Shown here: in pieces, positions 60,888 to 64,000 of the stretch
How positions within the stretch are numbered: position 1 is the stretch's first letter
Layout: each line of letters starts with the position of its first letter
From: Spirosoma montaniterrae
GTDB lineage: Bacteria; Bacteroidota; Bacteroidia; Cytophagales; Spirosomataceae
Length of the DNA stretch: 64,000 nucleotides
Direction: 5' to 3'
Assembly: GCF_001988955.1 (NCBI RefSeq)
Contig: NZ_CP014263.1
Coordinates: forward strand, 5,622,501-5,686,500
Notes under the pieces: model-generated
Database searches by the model: none
The model's input: only the letters and a program-made list of their open reading frames with translations
Told to the model about the DNA's origin: nothing
Position numbers and translations under genes: made by a program

Positions 60888-60903
60888 ACGTTAAAAGGTT
60901 GTT

Positions 60904-61413
60904 TCACAGATACCGCTCCCGAATGATGTTGGCGTGGTGCAGGGCATGACCAACAAGTACAAAGCCGAGCGCAAGCACCGACATCGGCTGGTGAAAACAA
61001 ACCCCGCTTCGTTGCAGCATCTCGTTGTCAAAACTGCGGAACAGTGCGATGCTCGACTGCCGAACCAGCGCGTATTCGTCGTATAAATCGGCTACGGTTC
61101 GGCGATTGGCCTGCGCGTTCAGCCCGAACAGTTCTTCGTCGTAACCGGGCAGTTCGGTGCTGTCGTTACGGGCGAAACGTAAGGCTCGGTAACTCATAAT
61201 GCGTTCGTTATCAATTACGTGCTGGATAATATCGCGCACGGTCCACTTGCCGGGAGCGTAGCGATAATCACCCAGTTGCTCAACTGTTTCGCGGGCAATA
61301 TGCTTATCGAACGTATCGAACTGCGTGAGGGCGTCGATTACTTGCTGATCATCGGCCAGGTTGATGTACCGGTCGAAAAAATTGGGCAGAACGGGAATGT
61401 CGGATTTTGTCAT
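60904..61413 (-). CDS. DinB-like (YfiT/DinB superfamily) metal-binding protein
   Basis: The ATG at 61413 (MTKSDIPVLPNFFDRYINL) is chosen. The frame stays open upstream to 61596, but that extension runs through a family A repeat and gives no domain sequence. The 169-residue protein is a four-helix bundle of the DinB type: IIQHVIDNERIMSYRALRFAR and GHALHHANIIRERYL hold the metal-binding His residues. The family includes putative thiol or metal-dependent transferases. It shares the strand of the peptidase gene downstream. Confidence 0.82.
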   Translation of the reverse strand: MTKSDIPVLPNFFDRYINLADDQQVIDALTQFDTFDKHIARETVEQLGDYRYAPGKWTVRDIIQHVIDNERIMSYRALRFARNDSTELPGYDEELFGLNAQANRRTVADLYDEYALVRQSSIALFRSFDNEMLQRSGVCFHQPMSVLALGFVLVGHALHHANIIRERYL

Positions 61414-61432
61414 GGAAGGAGGGCATTTACGT

Positions 61433-61583
61433 GTAGAGACGCAACCCTTTGCGTCTCTACGTGAACCGGATGGTATTTTACTGGAACCAGATGGCATCTT
61501 GCTGTCGCGAGGGAGACGCAACGGGCTAATGGCTAGCGGGTTAATGGCTGGCGCGAGGGAGACGCAAAGGGTTGCGTCTCTAC
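61433..61583. repeat. Palindromic repeat family A, copy 4 (25-bp perfect inverted arms)
   Basis: The left arm at 61433-61457 and the right arm at 61559-61583 are exact complements, with central tetramers CCCT (left) and AGGG (right). The 101-base middle contains gaaccggatggtatttt, whose complement is in the loop of copy 1, and a further gagacgcaa unit. The CTA at its right edge (61580-61582) is the stop codon of the peptidase gene. Confidence 0.92.
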
Positions 61584-63694
61584 TTTTTAACAGCAACGCC
61601 CGTTAATTCGCCAACGAGCCGGTCGGCTTTGTAGATGTAGCGCATGGCCGCTACCATACCGCCTGCGTGTACCGAAATGCTGCGGTTCAGGTCGGGTACG
61701 AAGATGAACTCGCCGGGCAGGCTCTCCATGTTGCCATCGAACACTAAACCCACCGCTTCGCGGTTTTTGTTGATCATCGGACTGCCCGAATTACCCCCGA
61801 TTATGTCGTTGGTACTAATGAAACACATCGGCTCTTTCAACAACGCTACGGGCGGATTTTTCCAGCGGGCGGGCAGATTCCACGGGGCCTTATCGCCGAA
61901 CGAATAATTGCGGTCGTAAAGCCCGGCGAAGGTAGTGATGATGGGAGCCTGCGTACCGTTGTACGGATACCCCTGCACCACGCCGTCGTTGATGCGGAGC
62001 GAGAACGTAGCATCGGGCGGAACGGCGTTGCCATATACGGCGTAGAGCATCCGGCCCAATTGCCCGCGCAGCACCTCCTGCCGCTGACTGATTTGGCGGG
62101 CCTGCCGGGCCGCTGCCAGATAGCGCGGAAAGCCAATCCGGGCCAGAGCCAGCATCGGATCGTCTGATGCACTGGCCGCGTTGGGGCGCGTAGCTAATTC
62201 TTTGACGAACTCCGGATCGGTTAGTTTTGTGTTTTTGACTAAATAGGCGGCTGCTTCTTTGGGAGACTTGCCATTGAGAGCGGCTTGCACGTATGGGTCG
62301 TTGTTGCCCAAACCGGCCTGAGCCTCAGCAAGGTGCGCGGCCAAATACGCTTCTTCCAGTGCCATGTTCTTCACGCTCGGAGCCACCATCAGCGACCGCG
62401 CCCGTTCGGCGTCTTCGGGGCGGCTGGCAAGCAACTGGCTAAATTGCGTGACCACGTTGGCAAAGGTCAGCAGGTCGCCCATCGTGCGTTCGCTGGGGCC
62501 AAGGTAGGTGGCATCGTTGAACAGTCCACGCAGTTGTTGCGTGTTGGCAGCCAGTTCGTCCCAGGTTTTGAGTTGGTCGGCGGGGACGTTTTTGGTTTGT
62601 GCGGCTGCTTTGAACTGCCGCTCGAACCGGGCTTTACGGGCCATCAGAGTCGGGTCGCGCATACCGGCGAGTTGCCCGCCAATGGCCTTGATGCTGTTTT
62701 CGTAGCTGAAAATCTCGTTCAGAATACTGTCGTTTTTGGCAGTAGCGTTGTAGGCTTGCAGCGCGCTGGAGCGATTACGCAGCAACTGCACGGTATGTGG
62801 CGTCTGCAAATCGCGGTCAAACTCCAACTCGGCTACGGTCTTCAGTCGCTCGGTACGGCCCGGATTGCCGATTACGAAAATCGGTTCACCGTCGCGCACA
62901 CCGTTGGTGTTGAACTTGAAGAAGTGCTTGGTTTGCAGTGGTTTATTGTTGTCGTAGACTCGAAAAAACGAGCAGTCGAGCGCATAGCGGGGGTAGGTGA
63001 AATTATCAGGATCGCCCCCAAAGAAGCCGAGTTGCAGTTCGGGCATGAACACCAACCGAACATCGGTGTAGCGTTTGAAGCCGTAGAGTGCGTATCGCCC
63101 ACCGTTATAGAACGTGATGGCCTGCAACTCTAATCCTTTCCACTCGGCTTTGGCACCATACTCGGTTTTGATCGTTTCAAACACCTGCTCGCGGGCTTGT
63201 AGCTGTGCCTGTTCGTTTGTTCCGGCGGCTGTCATGGCGTCTTGCACCCGCCGGGTGATGTCTTCGATTTTTACCAACTGATCAACGAACAGACCGTCGA
63301 CTTTACGCTCTTCGGCCAGCGTTTTTGCGTAGAAGCCCGTCGCGTTCAAGTCTTCGCCCTTGCGCTGAACGCCCGTTCCCGACTCGCGGGCGCAGTGGTG
63401 ATTGGTCATTACCAACCCGTTGGCCGACACGAACGAGGCTGAGCAGTAATCAGCAAACCGAAGCGCGGCCATGCGCGCTTCATCGAACCACTTTTCGTCG
63501 GCGTTGATGTTGTAGGTTTTCTTGAAATAATCCGTCGGCGGGCTGTCGAAAGTCCACATTTTGCCGAGGTCGAGCGGCCCGCCGAGGGTAGTGTCGATTG
63601 GCGTGGTTGTCGTAGTCTGGGCCGGAGCCGATCCAAGCAACGCCAGTAGCAGCGCACCCGTCAGCATTGCCGGGTGCAACGTTTTTCGTAGCAT
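61580..63694 (-). CDS. S46-family dipeptidyl-peptidase (DPP7/DPP11-like)
   Basis: The ATG at 63694 (MLRKTLHPAMLTGALLLALLG) gives a signal peptide and a 704-residue protein; an ATG 45 bases upstream is also in frame. The chymotrypsin-like catalytic His is in VMTNHHCARESGTGVQ (about residue 99), and the nucleophile is in GGNSGSPMINKNREAVGLVFDGN (Ser at about 636). A helical regulatory domain (about 230-560) lies between them. Such enzymes remove dipeptides from peptide N-termini in the periplasm. The TAG stop is inside the family A repeat. Confidence 0.92.
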   Translation of the reverse strand: MLRKTLHPAMLTGALLLALLGSAPAQTTTTTPIDTTLGGPLDLGKMWTFDSPPTDYFKKTYNINADEKWFDEARMAALRFADYCSASFVSANGLVMTNHHCARESGTGVQRKGEDLNATGFYAKTLAEERKVDGLFVDQLVKIEDITRRVQDAMTAAGTNEQAQLQAREQVFETIKTEYGAKAEWKGLELQAITFYNGGRYALYGFKRYTDVRLVFMPELQLGFFGGDPDNFTYPRYALDCSFFRVYDNNKPLQTKHFFKFNTNGVRDGEPIFVIGNPGRTERLKTVAELEFDRDLQTPHTVQLLRNRSSALQAYNATAKNDSILNEIFSYENSIKAIGGQLAGMRDPTLMARKARFERQFKAAAQTKNVPADQLKTWDELAANTQQLRGLFNDATYLGPSERTMGDLLTFANVVTQFSQLLASRPEDAERARSLMVAPSVKNMALEEAYLAAHLAEAQAGLGNNDPYVQAALNGKSPKEAAAYLVKNTKLTDPEFVKELATRPNAASASDDPMLALARIGFPRYLAAARQARQISQRQEVLRGQLGRMLYAVYGNAVPPDATFSLRINDGVVQGYPYNGTQAPIITTFAGLYDRNYSFGDKAPWNLPARWKNPPVALLKEPMCFISTNDIIGGNSGSPMINKNREAVGLVFDGNMESLPGEFIFVPDLNRSISVHAGGMVAAMRYIYKADRLVGELTGVAVKK

Positions 63695-63746
63695 ATCGTT
63701 CTGAATTAGTGCAATCGCAGTGCGAAAGTAACAGAACATCGGGGTA

Positions 63747-64000
63747 TTACGCTACCTCGTTCTTCAGCATAATTTCATTTCCCACCGGGTTGTCTTTACG
63801 AATGAAGGGCCGAATGATGAGCCGGGTGCCGCGTTGGTAGGTAAAGAGCCGGTACATCCAGTTACTGAAAACAATCAGTTTACTGCGGAACCCGACGAGA
63901 TACCAGATATGCACGAACAGCCACGCCATCCAGGCAATGAATCCGCCGAGATGAATATTGCCCGGCAAATCGGCCACGGCGCGGCTACGACCCACAATTG
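63747..64000 (-). CDS. C-terminal part of an NDH-2-like NADH dehydrogenase, start outside window
   Basis: The frame runs past the window's right edge. The visible part reads IVGRSRAVADLPGNIHLGGFIAWMAWLFVHIWYLVGFRSKLIVFSNWMYRLFTYQRGTRLIIRPF and ends with a stop at 63747. It corresponds to the C-terminal membrane-anchoring amphipathic region of type II NADH dehydrogenases (FAD-dependent NADH:quinone oxidoreductase). The N-terminal FAD and NADH sites are not in this window. It lies 52 bases beyond the start of the S46 peptidase gene. Confidence 0.8.
   Translation of the reverse strand, partial: IVGRSRAVADLPGNIHLGGFIAWMAWLFVHIWYLVGFRSKLIVFSNWMYRLFTYQRGTRLIIRPFIRKDNPVGNEIMLKNEVA

Noticed and set aside
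5164..61583. The regular palindromes as a CRISPR array
   Set aside because: The copies are single, far apart and in different places, with no evenly spaced repeat-spacer pattern.
61414..61596. N-terminal extension of the DinB-like gene
   Set aside because: The frame stays open only because it crosses a family A repeat; the family start corresponds to the ATG at 61413.

Overview
The window looks like a chromosomal segment of a Bacteroidota member of the Cytophagales, most probably a Spirosoma-like genus. The reasons are three SusC/SusD outer-membrane pairs, many lipoprotein signal peptides, a secreted protease with a type IX secretion (Por) tail, Wzi-like and OmpA-like envelope proteins, and promoters of the Bacteroidota TTTG / TAnnTTTG type. 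The genus is an inference from gene style; no 16S gene is present. Base composition is moderate in G+C, except for a clearly A+T-rich stretch at about 37.4-39.2 kb.

Layout. 0-7.8 kb: an envelope/outer-membrane pair, an SDR epimerase, a MurG-like glycosyltransferase with an LpxH-like phosphoesterase, a NeuD-like acetyltransferase, GDP-L-fucose synthase and two secreted proteins. 7.8-8.7 kb: an IS5-family insertion sequence. 8.7-22 kb: housekeeping and metabolic genes (TPR protein, RhlE-like helicase, fructosamine kinase, AnmK, MogA, a DUF433/DUF5615 toxin-antitoxin pair, xylulokinase, a GH78-like rhamnosidase, a Mo-oxidoreductase with its cytochrome b, an MBL-fold hydrolase and a patatin). 22-36.6 kb: two SusCD loci in tandem. 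The second ends in accessory lipoproteins and an M43 metalloprotease. 36.7-39 kb: an adhesin-like DUF2807 protein and an unrecognised three-gene A+T-rich operon. 39.2-46.4 kb: a third SusCD pair divergent from a cyanophycinase-like lipoprotein, then an OmpA-family protein. 46.5-49.1 kb: an endonuclease III homologue, a secreted protein, an unusual Cys-bearing sigma factor and a small membrane protein. 49.1-51.8 kb: an accessory patch with a stand-alone TnpB element and a nucleotidyltransferase operon with two paralogous small helical proteins, next to tRNA-Arg. 51.9-64 kb: HflX, a MATE transporter, a Nif3-like protein, a broken RelE-type toxin system, aldo/keto reductase, Wzi, an S9 and an S46 peptidase, a DinB-like protein and the end of an NDH-2-like gene.

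How it works together. Much of the window concerns the cell surface: sugar-nucleotide and polysaccharide enzymes, TonB-dependent uptake and secreted or periplasmic peptidases (M43, S46, S9, S51). This fits a heterotrophic scavenger of polymers and peptides.

The most unusual feature is a set of long, near-perfect inverted repeats packed between genes. One family (four loci) has arms whose central four bases co-vary, and its copies supply the stop codons of three neighbouring genes. A second family sits in frame inside anmK. The other candidates for undescribed biology are the nucleotidyltransferase plus tandem coiled-coil operon, and the A+T-rich three-gene operon with a textbook Bacteroidota promoter.
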